Of a stretch of DNA of 7,840 bases, positions 1 to 6,110 are shown piece after piece. Numbering within the stretch: the stretch's first letter is position 1; each line of letters starts with the position of its first letter. The DNA lies in contig NZ_ML142861.1 of NCBI RefSeq assembly GCF_004138495.1, forward strand, positions 115,420 through 123,259, written 5' to 3'. Origin of the DNA: Phytoactinopolyspora endophytica (GTDB lineage Bacteria > Actinomycetota > Actinomycetes > Jiangellales > Jiangellaceae). The translations under genes were made by a program, and so were the position numbers. The notes under the pieces are model-generated. The model searched no databases and had not been told where the DNA came from. It saw only the letters and a program-made list of their open reading frames with translations.

Positions 1-26
1 GCATGCCGGCGACGCACGATGAAGGC

Positions 27-755
27 ATGAACGAGACAATGACCGCCCTGGTGACCGGGGCGAACAAGGGAATCGGCAAGGAGATCGCCCGGCAACTCGG
101 GCAGCTCGGGCACACCGTTCTGCTCGGAGCACGCGACGTCGAGCGTGGACGCTCCGCCGCCGCCGAGCTCGTCGTGGAAGGCCTCGATGTGCGGTTCGTA
201 CAGCTCGACGTCACGGACCAAGCGTCCGTCGCGGCTGCGGCCAAGACGATCGACGACGAGCACGGAGTCCTCGACAGCCTGGTGAACAACGCCGGGCTCA
301 CCCACGGGATGAGCCTGCCGAGCGAGGCTTCGGTGGAGGACGTGGCCGCGACGTACGCTACGAACGTTTTCGGGGTGATAGCCGTGACCAACGCCGTGCT
401 GCCGCTGCTACGTCGTTCCACGGCGGGCCGGATCGTCAACGTCTCCAGCGACCTCGGTTCGTTGACCAGACAGCAGGATCCTGCGACGCCGTACTATGGC
501 CAGCCGCCGCTACTGGCGTACTCATCGTCGAAGACCGCGCTGAACGGCGTCACGGTCGCCTACGCGCAAGAACTCGAAACGACGGGCGTCAAGGTCAACG
601 CCGTGAACCCTGGCTACTGCGCCACGGATCTGAACGATCACGCCGGTCATCTCCCTGCCGCCGAGGGCGCCAAGGTCATCGTCCAAGCCGCGGTCGTGCC
701 CGACGACGGTCCGCACGGAGCGTTCTTCACTGACGGCGGGACCCTGCCCTGGTAA
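27..755 (+). CDS. Short-chain dehydrogenase/reductase (SDR family, NAD(P)-dependent)
   Basis: This is a classical SDR of about 242 residues, the usual size for single-domain members. Seen, counting from ATG 27: the cofactor motif TGANKGIG (residues 10-17), NNAG (87-90), a catalytic-type Asn in ATNVFG (113), Ser in NVSS (138-141), the YSSSK catalytic Tyr/Lys (Y165, K169) and NPG after the active site (195-197). The TGANKGIG form and overall pattern resemble carbonyl-reductase-like SDRs. The substrate cannot be told, and the short C-terminus gives no specificity clue. The start is uncertain: ATG 3, 27 and 39 are in frame. ATG 39 gives MTALVTG, also typical of SDRs, and none has a well-spaced Shine-Dalgarno site. 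The gene ends with TAA 9 bp before a hairpin and is convergent with the M56 protease gene. Nothing links it functionally to its neighbours. Confidence 0.9.
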   Translation: MNETMTALVTGANKGIGKEIARQLGQLGHTVLLGARDVERGRSAAAELVVEGLDVRFVQLDVTDQASVAAAAKTIDDEHGVLDSLVNNAGLTHGMSLPSEASVEDVAATYATNVFGVIAVTNAVLPLLRRSTAGRIVNVSSDLGSLTRQQDPATPYYGQPPLLAYSSSKTALNGVTVAYAQELETTGVKVNAVNPGYCATDLNDHAGHLPAAEGAKVIVQAAVVPDDGPHGAFFTDGGTLPW

Positions 756-764
756 GCGGCTGAC

Positions 765-820
765 CCGTGATCATCAACGAGTAGCCCCATCATGGTGGGA
801 CCAACGGTTGATGATCACGG
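765..820. terminator. Bidirectional two-tier hairpin between the SDR and M56 genes (element I)
   Basis: Perfect 14-bp arms, CCGTGATCATCAAC (765-778) and GTTGATGATCACGG (807-820), enclose 28 nt that hold a small inner stem, CCCA (786-789) with TGGG (796-799). The element lies between two convergent genes, so it most likely terminates both. Its right arm supplies the TGA stop of the minus-strand protease gene (815-817). There is no T-tract, as is common for actinobacterial terminators. The arm core TGATCATC is shared with the hairpins at 4961 and 6111. Confidence 0.8.
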
Positions 821-1726
821 AAGATAGGCGCTCAGCTGTGACAGCCAGGGGGCGGCCACCGTGAGGGTCGGCACGACGACGAGCGCCGTGGCCGCCACGT
901 AGGTGGCCGTGGCCAGGACACGATATGAAGGCGCCGGCGGCTCCGCCAGCCGTTGAATTCGCGCCAACGCTGACACGCCTCCCGCGCCGAGCGCCTCGGC
1001 CGGCACCGGGGTTCCCGCCAGCCTGGTCAACGCACGCCCGAGCGGAAGCGCCCCAGCCCGGCGACGGGCGGCGTCGTCGGCCAGCAGCTCGACCAACGCC
1101 GCGACGGAGTCGAAGGCGGCCCGACTGCGCACCAGCCGAGGAAAAGCATTGCGCAACGCGGCGAAGCCCTCGAGGACCAGGTCATGCCGTGCCCGGGCGT
1201 GTGCGCGCTCGTGCTCCAGGACCGCACGGATCTCGTCGTCGGTCAAGGTCTCCAGCGCCGACGACGAGACGACCAGCCGCGTGTGCACGCCCGGCACGCA
1301 GTACGCGAACGCAGGGCTGGCATCGAGGACGTGAGCGCCCGGAGCGCGGCCATCGATGCGTCCCAGAATGTCGATCAGCTCACGGTGCCGCCGACGACGA
1401 GCCCGCAGGCTGTAGCCGAGCGTGTGGGCTGACCACAGCAGGCGCGCCAGCACGGTCAGGGTGACGGCGAGCGCCGCACCGTAGAGAACGAGTACTCCGG
1501 CGTTGGGACGTTCCTCCAGCACCGCGAGCGTGGCGACCGACAGCCCTGCACCGAGCGCGGCCAGCAACGCCGCGAGCGCCAATGCCTGCCACAACACCAG
1601 CGCGGCGCGCGGGACCCGCCGTGGCCAGTGCGCCCGCGCCAGCCACGCAGGGGCCGGCCCAGCCAGCACCAGCGCCAGCCCGGCCAGCACCACCGGCGTC
1701 GCCACGTTCGGAACGAACCCGTTCAT
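815..1726 (-). CDS. M56 family (BlaR1/MecR1-type) membrane zinc metalloprotease without sensor domain
   Basis: A 303-residue membrane protein. Seen: hydrophobic segments near residues 8-30, 41-66 and 76-98, then a basic cytosolic stretch (RARRRRHR, 108-115), then a protease domain with a SPAFAYCVPG strand (137-146) and the zinc motif HERAH (172-176; ligands H172 and H176, catalytic E173). A probable third ligand is E213 in the LVELLADD segment, and a last membrane segment lies near 270-293. Known: M56 proteases paired with BlaI/MecI repressors trigger repressor inactivation. BlaR1 and MecR1 also carry a C-terminal penicillin-binding sensor of about 250 residues; this protein ends right after the last membrane helix, as short actinobacterial BlaR proteins do. 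The signal is therefore unknown. ATG 1726 has GGAG about 10 nt upstream. The gene follows blaI by 118 bp on the same strand, and its stop lies within a hairpin arm. Confidence 0.88.
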   Translation of the reverse strand: MNGFVPNVATPVVLAGLALVLAGPAPAWLARAHWPRRVPRAALVLWQALALAALLAALGAGLSVATLAVLEERPNAGVLVLYGAALAVTLTVLARLLWSAHTLGYSLRARRRRHRELIDILGRIDGRAPGAHVLDASPAFAYCVPGVHTRLVVSSSALETLTDDEIRAVLEHERAHARARHDLVLEGFAALRNAFPRLVRSRAAFDSVAALVELLADDAARRRAGALPLGRALTRLAGTPVPAEALGAGGVSALARIQRLAEPPAPSYRVLATATYVAATALVVVPTLTVAAPWLSQLSAYLP

Positions 1727-1839
1727 GCCGAACCGGCTCCGTTCAACAGGCCGCGAGTCAGGCGACTCCCTATTTGCGCGATCTCAAAGCCCTGCGCACC
1801 GCCGCAGTCGTGGCGGACCACGCTGATCCGGAGCGATCT

Positions 1840-1855
1840 GCGGATCATGATCCGC
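1840..1855. repeat. Perfect 16-bp palindrome across the blaI stop codon
   Basis: GCGGATCATGATCCGC equals its own reverse complement. It covers the TGA stop of the repressor gene (1845-1847) at the start of the 118-bp gap before the protease gene. It has no loop, so it is more likely a protein site or a weak attenuation element than a terminator. The outer GGAGCG and CGCTCC flanks add partial pairing. Confidence 0.6.
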
Positions 1856-2297
1856 TCCGCTCCTCGAGCTCCGAGAGAGCCGTCCGCAGCGCGGCGGCGT
1901 CGTCCGGGGAAGCGGTGTCGATGAAGCGGACCAGTGCGGAGGCGCGATCCGCTCCGTCGACCGTGCCGAGGGCCTCGTGCATCAGCTCAGCGGTGAGCTC
2001 GTCCCGGGTCACGGCCGGACGGTACAGATACGCGCGGCCGTCGCGCAGCTGCTCCACCGCGCCCTTCTTCGCCAGCCGATCCAGAACCGTCATGACGGTG
2101 GTGTAGGCGATCTCACGGGAGCCGCTCAGCGCGTCGTGTACCTGACGGACCGTAGCGGCGGGGACACCATTGCGGGCCCCGGATATCGAAGCGTCGTCCG
2201 TATGTACCGAGCCGTCGTTCATGTGTGTCGCTGACCACAGATACTCCATGACGGCTCGCTCAAGCTCGCCCAGGTGGGTGCGTCGTCCTTCTGCCAC
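1845..2297 (-). CDS. blaI: BlaI/MecI/CopY family transcriptional repressor
   Basis: A 150-residue winged-helix repressor of the penicillinase-repressor family. Seen, counting from GTG 2297: helix 1, LGELERAVMEYLW (9-21); helix 2, TVRQVHDAL (49-57); the recognition region AYTTVMTVLDRLAKKG (64-79); the wing, VEQLRDGRAYLYRP (81-94); then a helical dimerisation part rich in Ala, Glu and Leu to the end. GTG 2297 is preferred. It gives MAEGRRTHLGELERAV, which matches the short N-terminus of mycobacterial BlaI, and AGGTAGG lies upstream, although at a long spacing of 12 nt. The in-frame ATG 2333 has no ribosome site and falls in the centre of an operator. An extra segment of about 24 residues (near 24-47) separates helix 1 from helix 2; homologues known to me lack it. 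Inferred role: represses itself, the protease gene and the divergent cydAB through the operators at 2324-2382. Confidence 0.9.
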   Translation of the reverse strand: MAEGRRTHLGELERAVMEYLWSATHMNDGSVHTDDASISGARNGVPAATVRQVHDALSGSREIAYTTVMTVLDRLAKKGAVEQLRDGRAYLYRPAVTRDELTAELMHEALGTVDGADRASALVRFIDTASPDDAAALRTALSELEERSGS

Positions 2298-2323
2298 ACC
2301 GGCAGCATACCTACCTCGCGTAG

Positions 2324-2340
2324 TACGACGCATCGTCGTA
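2324..2340. promoter_or_regulatory. Candidate BlaI operator A
   Basis: TACGACGCATCGTCGTA has perfect 7-bp arms around CAT. It lies 26 bp upstream of the GTG start of blaI and is the most blaI-proximal of three 17-bp dyads. The centre CAT is the complement of an in-frame ATG that is probably not used. A CGTAGTA half-site (2319-2325) abuts it on the left. Confidence 0.8.
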
Positions 2341-2346
2341 GTTAAT

Positions 2347-2363
2347 TACGACGACGTGTAGTA
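2347..2363. promoter_or_regulatory. Candidate BlaI operator B, overlapping the probable cydA -10
   Basis: TACGACGACGTGTAGTA matches the TACGACG-N3-CGTNGTA pattern except for one base in the right half. It starts 23 bp after operator A. TAGTAT at 2359-2364, the best -10-like hexamer for cydA in the stretch, overlaps its right end. The AT-rich GTTAATTA (2341-2348) lies between A and B, which is striking in this GC-rich DNA and suggests the promoter core. Confidence 0.75.
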
Positions 2364-2365
2364 TC

Positions 2366-2382
2366 TACGACGAGGCGTAGTA
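2366..2382. promoter_or_regulatory. Candidate BlaI operator C, cydA-proximal
   Basis: TACGACGAGGCGTAGTA has left half TACGACG, as in A and B, and right half CGTAGTA. It starts 19 bp after operator B and ends 10 bp before the GGAGG of cydA. It would cover the transcription start if TAGTAT (2359-2364) is the -10 element. Confidence 0.78.
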
Positions 2383-2402
2383 ATTGATGTCTGGAGGTAC
2401 GG

Positions 2403-3929
2403 ATGGACGTCATCGACCTGGCGCGATGGCAGTTCGGGATCACGACGGTCGTGCACTACTTCTTCGTGCCGTTCACCATCTCGATGGCGTTCCTCGTCGC
2501 GATCATGCAGACGAAGTGGATGCGCAGCGGCGACGAGCGCTGGCTGAAGCTGACCAAATTCTTCGGCAAGCTTCTGCTGGTCAACCTCGCCGTCGGCGTC
2601 GTCACCGGCCTGGTGCAGGAGTTCCAGTTCGGGCTGAACTGGAGCGACTTCAGCCGCTTCGTGGGCGACATCTTCGGCGCCCCACTGGCCATGGAGGCAC
2701 TGCTCGCCTTCTACCTGGAGTCCGTCTTCGTCGGGGTGTGGATCTTCGGCTGGGGCCGCATCCCACCCAAGATCCATCTCGCGACGATCTGGGTGACCGC
2801 CTGTGCCACCCTGCTGTCCGCCTACTTCATCCTGGCCGCCAACTCGTTCATGCAGAACCCGGTCGGCTACGAGATCAACGAGGAAGCCGGCCGGGCCGAG
2901 CTCACCGACATCTGGGCCGTGCTGACCAACAAGGTGGCGCTCATCACCTTCCCGCACACGATCATGGCGGCACTCATGGTCGGTGGCGCCGTCGTCGCCG
3001 CCGTCGCCATGTGGCATCTGGTCAAGGGCCGCCGGGATCCCTCCCTCGCGGAACCCGGTGCCACCAGCGACGCGGGACCATTCCGCAACGCGCTGCGGAT
3101 CGGCGCCGTCGCCGTCCTGTTGGGCGGAGTGGGTACGGCCATCACCGGCGACATTCAGGGCAAGATCATGACCGAGGTCCAGCCGATGAAGATGGCCGCC
3201 GCGGAGGCACTCTACGAGACCGAGGAGCCGGCGCCGTTCTCGCTTTTCACCGTCGGGACGTTGGACGGCAGCGAGGCCCTGTACTCGATCGAGATCCCGC
3301 AGCTGCTCTCCTTCCTGTCCACCGGCTCGTTCGACGGCGAGGTCCAGGGCATCAACGACATCCAGGAGGAGTACGAGGAGCTCTACGGGCCGGGCGACTA
3401 CTCGCCGAACATCCCCGTCACGTACTGGACGTTCCGCTTTATGGTCGGTGCGGGCGGGCTAGCGGCGGCGATCGCCGCGTGGCTGCTGTGGTCGACGCGG
3501 CGCGGCCGGGTGCCCACGTCGCGCTGGGCACTGCGGGTGACGGCGGTGCTGCCAGTTCTGCCGTTGGCCGCCAACACCTTCGGCTGGATCTTCACCGAGA
3601 TGGGACGCCAGCCGTGGCTCGTCTTCGGCTTGATGCCGACCGCTTCCGGGATCACGCCCGGCTCGACCGCCGGCAGCGTCCTCGCCACGTTGAGCGTCTT
3701 CACCGTCCTCTACGCAGGCCTGACCTGGCTATGGATCTGGCTGCTGGTCAAGCACGCGCGGCCCGGCCTGCCGGACGTCAGCGCCGAGGCCCGCTGGGGT
3801 CGTCGTTCGGGCGATGACGGGGTGGCCCACGGCGGTGACGACGGAGCGGATGGCGACGGCGACGGCGGCAGGGCCGGCGTGGACGGCCAACCCGACGAGG
3901 AGGACCGACCGCTGACCTTCGCGTACTGA
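2403..3929 (+). CDS. cydA: Cytochrome bd ubiquinol/menaquinol oxidase subunit I
   Basis: This subunit oxidises quinol and carries hemes b558, b595 and d in the cytoplasmic membrane, with high oxygen affinity and no proton pumping. Seen in the 508 residues: H18 (heme ligand, in FGITTVVHYFFVPFTI), E98 and E106 (in MEALLAFYLESVFVGVWIFGW), H185 (ITFPHTIMA) and R345/M347 (TFRFMVG) as heme b558-side residues, K263 and E268 (KMAAAEA) of the quinol loop, and GRQPW (401-405). The spacing of K263/E268 equals that of E. coli K252/E257. The loop between this site and M347 is short, so it is the S-type found in Actinobacteria and Firmicutes. An Asp/Gly-rich cytosolic tail (about 463-500) precedes the usual final PLTFAY. 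ATG 2403 has GGAGG 5 nt upstream. It is the first gene of cydAB, divergent from blaI. Confidence 0.97.
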   Translation: MDVIDLARWQFGITTVVHYFFVPFTISMAFLVAIMQTKWMRSGDERWLKLTKFFGKLLLVNLAVGVVTGLVQEFQFGLNWSDFSRFVGDIFGAPLAMEALLAFYLESVFVGVWIFGWGRIPPKIHLATIWVTACATLLSAYFILAANSFMQNPVGYEINEEAGRAELTDIWAVLTNKVALITFPHTIMAALMVGGAVVAAVAMWHLVKGRRDPSLAEPGATSDAGPFRNALRIGAVAVLLGGVGTAITGDIQGKIMTEVQPMKMAAAEALYETEEPAPFSLFTVGTLDGSEALYSIEIPQLLSFLSTGSFDGEVQGINDIQEEYEELYGPGDYSPNIPVTYWTFRFMVGAGGLAAAIAAWLLWSTRRGRVPTSRWALRVTAVLPVLPLAANTFGWIFTEMGRQPWLVFGLMPTASGITPGSTAGSVLATLSVFTVLYAGLTWLWIWLLVKHARPGLPDVSAEARWGRRSGDDGVAHGGDDGADGDGDGGRAGVDGQPDEEDRPLTFAY

Positions 3930-3930
3930 C

Positions 3931-3935
3931 AGGAG
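3931..3935 (+). promoter_or_regulatory. Ribosome binding site deciding the cydB start
   Basis: AGGAG lies 10 nt before ATG 3946 but only 1 nt before the in-frame GTG 3937, so ATG 3946 is the likely start. It directly follows the cydA stop. Confidence 0.7.
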
Positions 3936-3945
3936 TGTGAGAGAT

Positions 3946-4950
3946 ATGGATTTGGCGACCTTCTGGTTCGTCCTCGTCGCCGTGCTGTGGATCGGATACC
4001 TGGCGCTGGAGGGCTTCGACTTCGGCGTCGGAATGCTGACCCGGCGCTTCGCCCGTGACGACCGCGAGCGCCGGGTGCTGATCAACACCATCGGCCCGGT
4101 GTGGGACGGCAACGAGGTGTGGATGGTCACAGCCGTCGGTGCCACGTTCGCGGCGTTCCCCGAGTGGTATGCGACAGCGTGGTCGGCGTACTACCTGCCG
4201 CTTGTTGCCATCCTGGTCGCCCTGATCCTGCGCGGCCTGGCGTTTGAGTACCGGGCCAAGCACGACACCGACGGGTGGCGGCGCTGGTGGGATGGGGTGA
4301 TCTTCTGGGGCTCGGCCGTACCGGCGTTCCTGTGGGGCGTGCTGCTCGCCGGGTTCGCCCAGGGCCTGCCGTTGGACGCCCGGCACGACTTCACCGGGAG
4401 CCTGGCCGATATCTTCACGCCGTACACCCTGCTCGGTGGCGTCGTGGCTCTCGCGATCTCGCTGCTGCACGGTGCGCACTACGTCGCGCTGAAGACCGTG
4501 GGTGACGTGCGGGCGCGGGCACGCTCGCTGGCGGCGCGGCTGCCGATACCGGCGGGTTTGGCCATCGCCGGCTTCGCGATCTGGACCGTGAACATGCGCG
4601 GCGACGGCTCGGTCACCTGGATAGCGTGGCTCGCGGGAGCGGTCGCAGTCGGGCTCGTCGTCGGTGGCCAGCGGATGATCCGCGATGGCCGGGAGGGATG
4701 GGCGTTCATCGCGACGTTCGGCGCGGTCGTCGCCGTCGGCGCGGTGCTCTTCGGTGCGTTGTACCCAGACGTGCTGCCGTCCACGGTCGATACCGCCGAC
4801 AGCTTGACCGTCGCCAACGCATCGTCGACCGGCTACACCCTGACGGTGATGACCTGGGTCGCGGTGCCGTTCGTCCCGGTTGTCCTGGCCTACCAGAGCT
4901 GGGTGTACTGGACCTTCCGGCGGCGCATCGGCGTCCAGCACATCCCGTGA
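3946..4950 (+). CDS. cydB: Cytochrome bd oxidase subunit II
   Basis: A 334-residue polytopic membrane subunit that pairs with CydA. Seen: LEGFDFGVGML (21-31), GPVWDGNEVWMVTAVGATFAAFP (50-72; the WDGNEVW core is a hallmark of CydB), LRGLAFEYR (95-103), LLHGAHY (173-179), ALYPDVLPST (271-280), SSTGYTLTVMTW (293-304) and YQSWVYWTF (316-324). The length matches the family (about 330-380). It starts 16 bp after the cydA stop and is clearly co-transcribed with it. It ends 10 bp before a long hairpin. cydD and cydC, the ABC exporter genes often following cydAB in Actinobacteria, are not here. No third small subunit (CydX-like) was found in the 10 bp before the hairpin. Confidence 0.97.
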   Translation: MDLATFWFVLVAVLWIGYLALEGFDFGVGMLTRRFARDDRERRVLINTIGPVWDGNEVWMVTAVGATFAAFPEWYATAWSAYYLPLVAILVALILRGLAFEYRAKHDTDGWRRWWDGVIFWGSAVPAFLWGVLLAGFAQGLPLDARHDFTGSLADIFTPYTLLGGVVALAISLLHGAHYVALKTVGDVRARARSLAARLPIPAGLAIAGFAIWTVNMRGDGSVTWIAWLAGAVAVGLVVGGQRMIRDGREGWAFIATFGAVVAVGAVLFGALYPDVLPSTVDTADSLTVANASSTGYTLTVMTWVAVPFVPVVLAYQSWVYWTFRRRIGVQHIP

Positions 4951-4960
4951 CCGCCCACGT

Positions 4961-5018
4961 CCCATGATCATCGAGGATCCAGGGCGTCATCACACGCCAC
5001 ATCCTCGATGATCATGGG
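4961..5018. terminator. Long palindromic bidirectional terminator after cydB (element IIa)
   Basis: Perfect 18-bp arms (4961-4978, starting CCCATGATCATC; 5001-5018, ending GATGATCATGGG) enclose 22 nt that include an inner stem, GGCGT (4983-4987) with ACGCC (4994-4998), and a 6-nt loop. It ends the cydAB operon and also the convergent minus-strand gene, whose TGA stop (5012-5014) is in the right arm. Positions 4963-5018 recur exactly at 6111-6166. It has no T-tract. Confidence 0.85.
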
Positions 5019-6013
5019 CACGCGGCACAGCCAGAGCCGCACGTGTGCATGCTGCCCGCCCAGCCTCGCTTCTTCAGGACGCGTGCCTGTTCTGCCGCGA
5101 CACCGCAAGGATCACCGAATACGTCGGCATGACCGTAACGTAAGGTCGCGCGGCCGTGGACCGTGGACCGATTGTCGCGCCGGCGATCACGGAACTGACC
5201 CTCCTCGACGTGACCCACTCGACCGTCCAGTTCGACGCGGAGTGTGTGCTCGTCATAGTCGACGTCGACCCATATGACCCGGTTGCCGCCGACCCGCCGC
5301 TGGCGTGTGCCGCGTGGGAGCCCATGAGCCCGTTCGACGCGCTGGAGATGGCGCAGCTCGAGCGGTGACTCGGCGCCGACGGTCACGTCGGCGAGCATGC
5401 TCTCCAGCATCGGGCGCCAGCGGATCTTCTTACGCAGGCCGAGTGCGGCAGCGATCCTCTCCGGCGTGGTTCGTCGTCGTTGACAAGCACGGGTCACCCA
5501 TGTCTCGACCTCGGACGCATTGTGGGTGACGTCCACGAGGTCGAGCACGGTCTCCTCCACCCGGGTCCGCGGAGGGAGCCGGGTGGGGTGGCGCGTACGG
5601 CCCAACCGGTGAGCATAGTGGACGCGAACTCCCTCAACGCGAGCGCAGATGTGCCGGTCTGCCGGCACCGTCACATGGATGGTCGGTCCGGCGTCGTCGC
5701 ATAGGCCGTCGAGAAATGCGGCGGTTTGATGACTGGCCACCGCGCCTCGGCCCGCCCGCAGGATCGCCGCCCACACCTGTGCCTCGAAGGACAACGAACC
5801 GGTGAACGCCGCGTAGACGCCCGCATGGACTCGACGCCAGCGCCCCGACCGCACTAGCCATCTGAGCTGGTCAGGCGTGATGCCGCAGGCACACGCTTGC
5901 GCCCGGCTGAGCACACCGTGCTGGACGGCCAGAAGCTCCTCCAGCTTGGCTCGAAAGGTCACCGTGTCCGGTGCGAACGGTACGGCCCGCTCACGGCGCT
6001 CGGGAGGGTTCAT
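5012..6013 (-). CDS. AbiEi-like N-terminal domain plus DUF559 (PD-(D/E)XK-fold) C-terminal domain protein
   Basis: A 333-residue soluble protein of a type abundant in Actinobacteria. Seen: an N-terminal winged-helix region, LLAVQHGVLSRAQACACGITPDQLRWLVRSGRWRRVHAGVYAA (about 27-69), like AbiEi antitoxin domains; a middle part with SHQTAAFLDGL (94-104); and a C-terminal region WVDVDYDEHTLRVELDGRVGH (248-268) followed by RDRRRDNRSTVHGRATLRYGHADVFGDP (275-302). The D-x(n)-ExDG-H and R-D-x-x-R spacing is that of DUF559, a Vsr-like endonuclease fold. No AbiEii toxin gene is adjacent, so it is not an intact AbiE pair. The last residues hold three Cys (C325, C329, C332). ATG 6013 has AGGG about 7 nt upstream. 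The stop codon lies in the hairpin shared with cydB, and identical 56-bp repeats lie on both sides. The role is unknown; a DNA-related function is only inferred. Confidence 0.8.
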   Translation of the reverse strand: MNPPERRERAVPFAPDTVTFRAKLEELLAVQHGVLSRAQACACGITPDQLRWLVRSGRWRRVHAGVYAAFTGSLSFEAQVWAAILRAGRGAVASHQTAAFLDGLCDDAGPTIHVTVPADRHICARVEGVRVHYAHRLGRTRHPTRLPPRTRVEETVLDLVDVTHNASEVETWVTRACQRRRTTPERIAAALGLRKKIRWRPMLESMLADVTVGAESPLELRHLQRVERAHGLPRGTRQRRVGGNRVIWVDVDYDEHTLRVELDGRVGHVEEGQFRDRRRDNRSTVHGRATLRYGHADVFGDPCGVAAEQARVLKKRGWAGSMHTCGSGCAACP

Positions 6014-6110
6014 ACCTCGACCCTGCTACGCCAGCAGAATGCTTCACAGCACGCGGCGCACAATGTGGATAGCACTCCGCAATGCGCGCACGTGTCCACA
6101 GCCTGTTCCT

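Noticed and set aside
925..1464. A 179-codon plus-strand frame opposite the M56 protease gene
   Set aside because: Pro/Arg/Ala-rich translation without structure, while the minus strand shows HERAH and membrane segments.
815..2297. A beta-lactam resistance locus
   Set aside because: Only the regulator pair is present; the protease lacks the penicillin-binding domain and no beta-lactamase or PBP gene is in the window.
2298..2333. blaI starting at ATG 2333
   Set aside because: No ribosome site precedes it, it lies in the centre of operator A, and the extra 12 residues are unlike homologues.
2384..3817. A 477-codon open frame overlapping cydA on the same strand
   Set aside because: It is rich in Arg, Gly, Asp and His with no domain, and arises from the GC-biased codon positions of cydA, which has full family motifs.
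3778..4971. A 397-codon open frame on the minus strand opposite cydB
   Set aside because: Low-complexity Arg/Gly/Asp/His composition and no ribosome site; it is an antisense shadow of cydB.
5012..6013. A complete AbiE type IV toxin-antitoxin system
   Set aside because: Only the AbiEi-like domain is seen, fused to a DUF559-like domain, with no AbiEii nucleotidyltransferase next to it.
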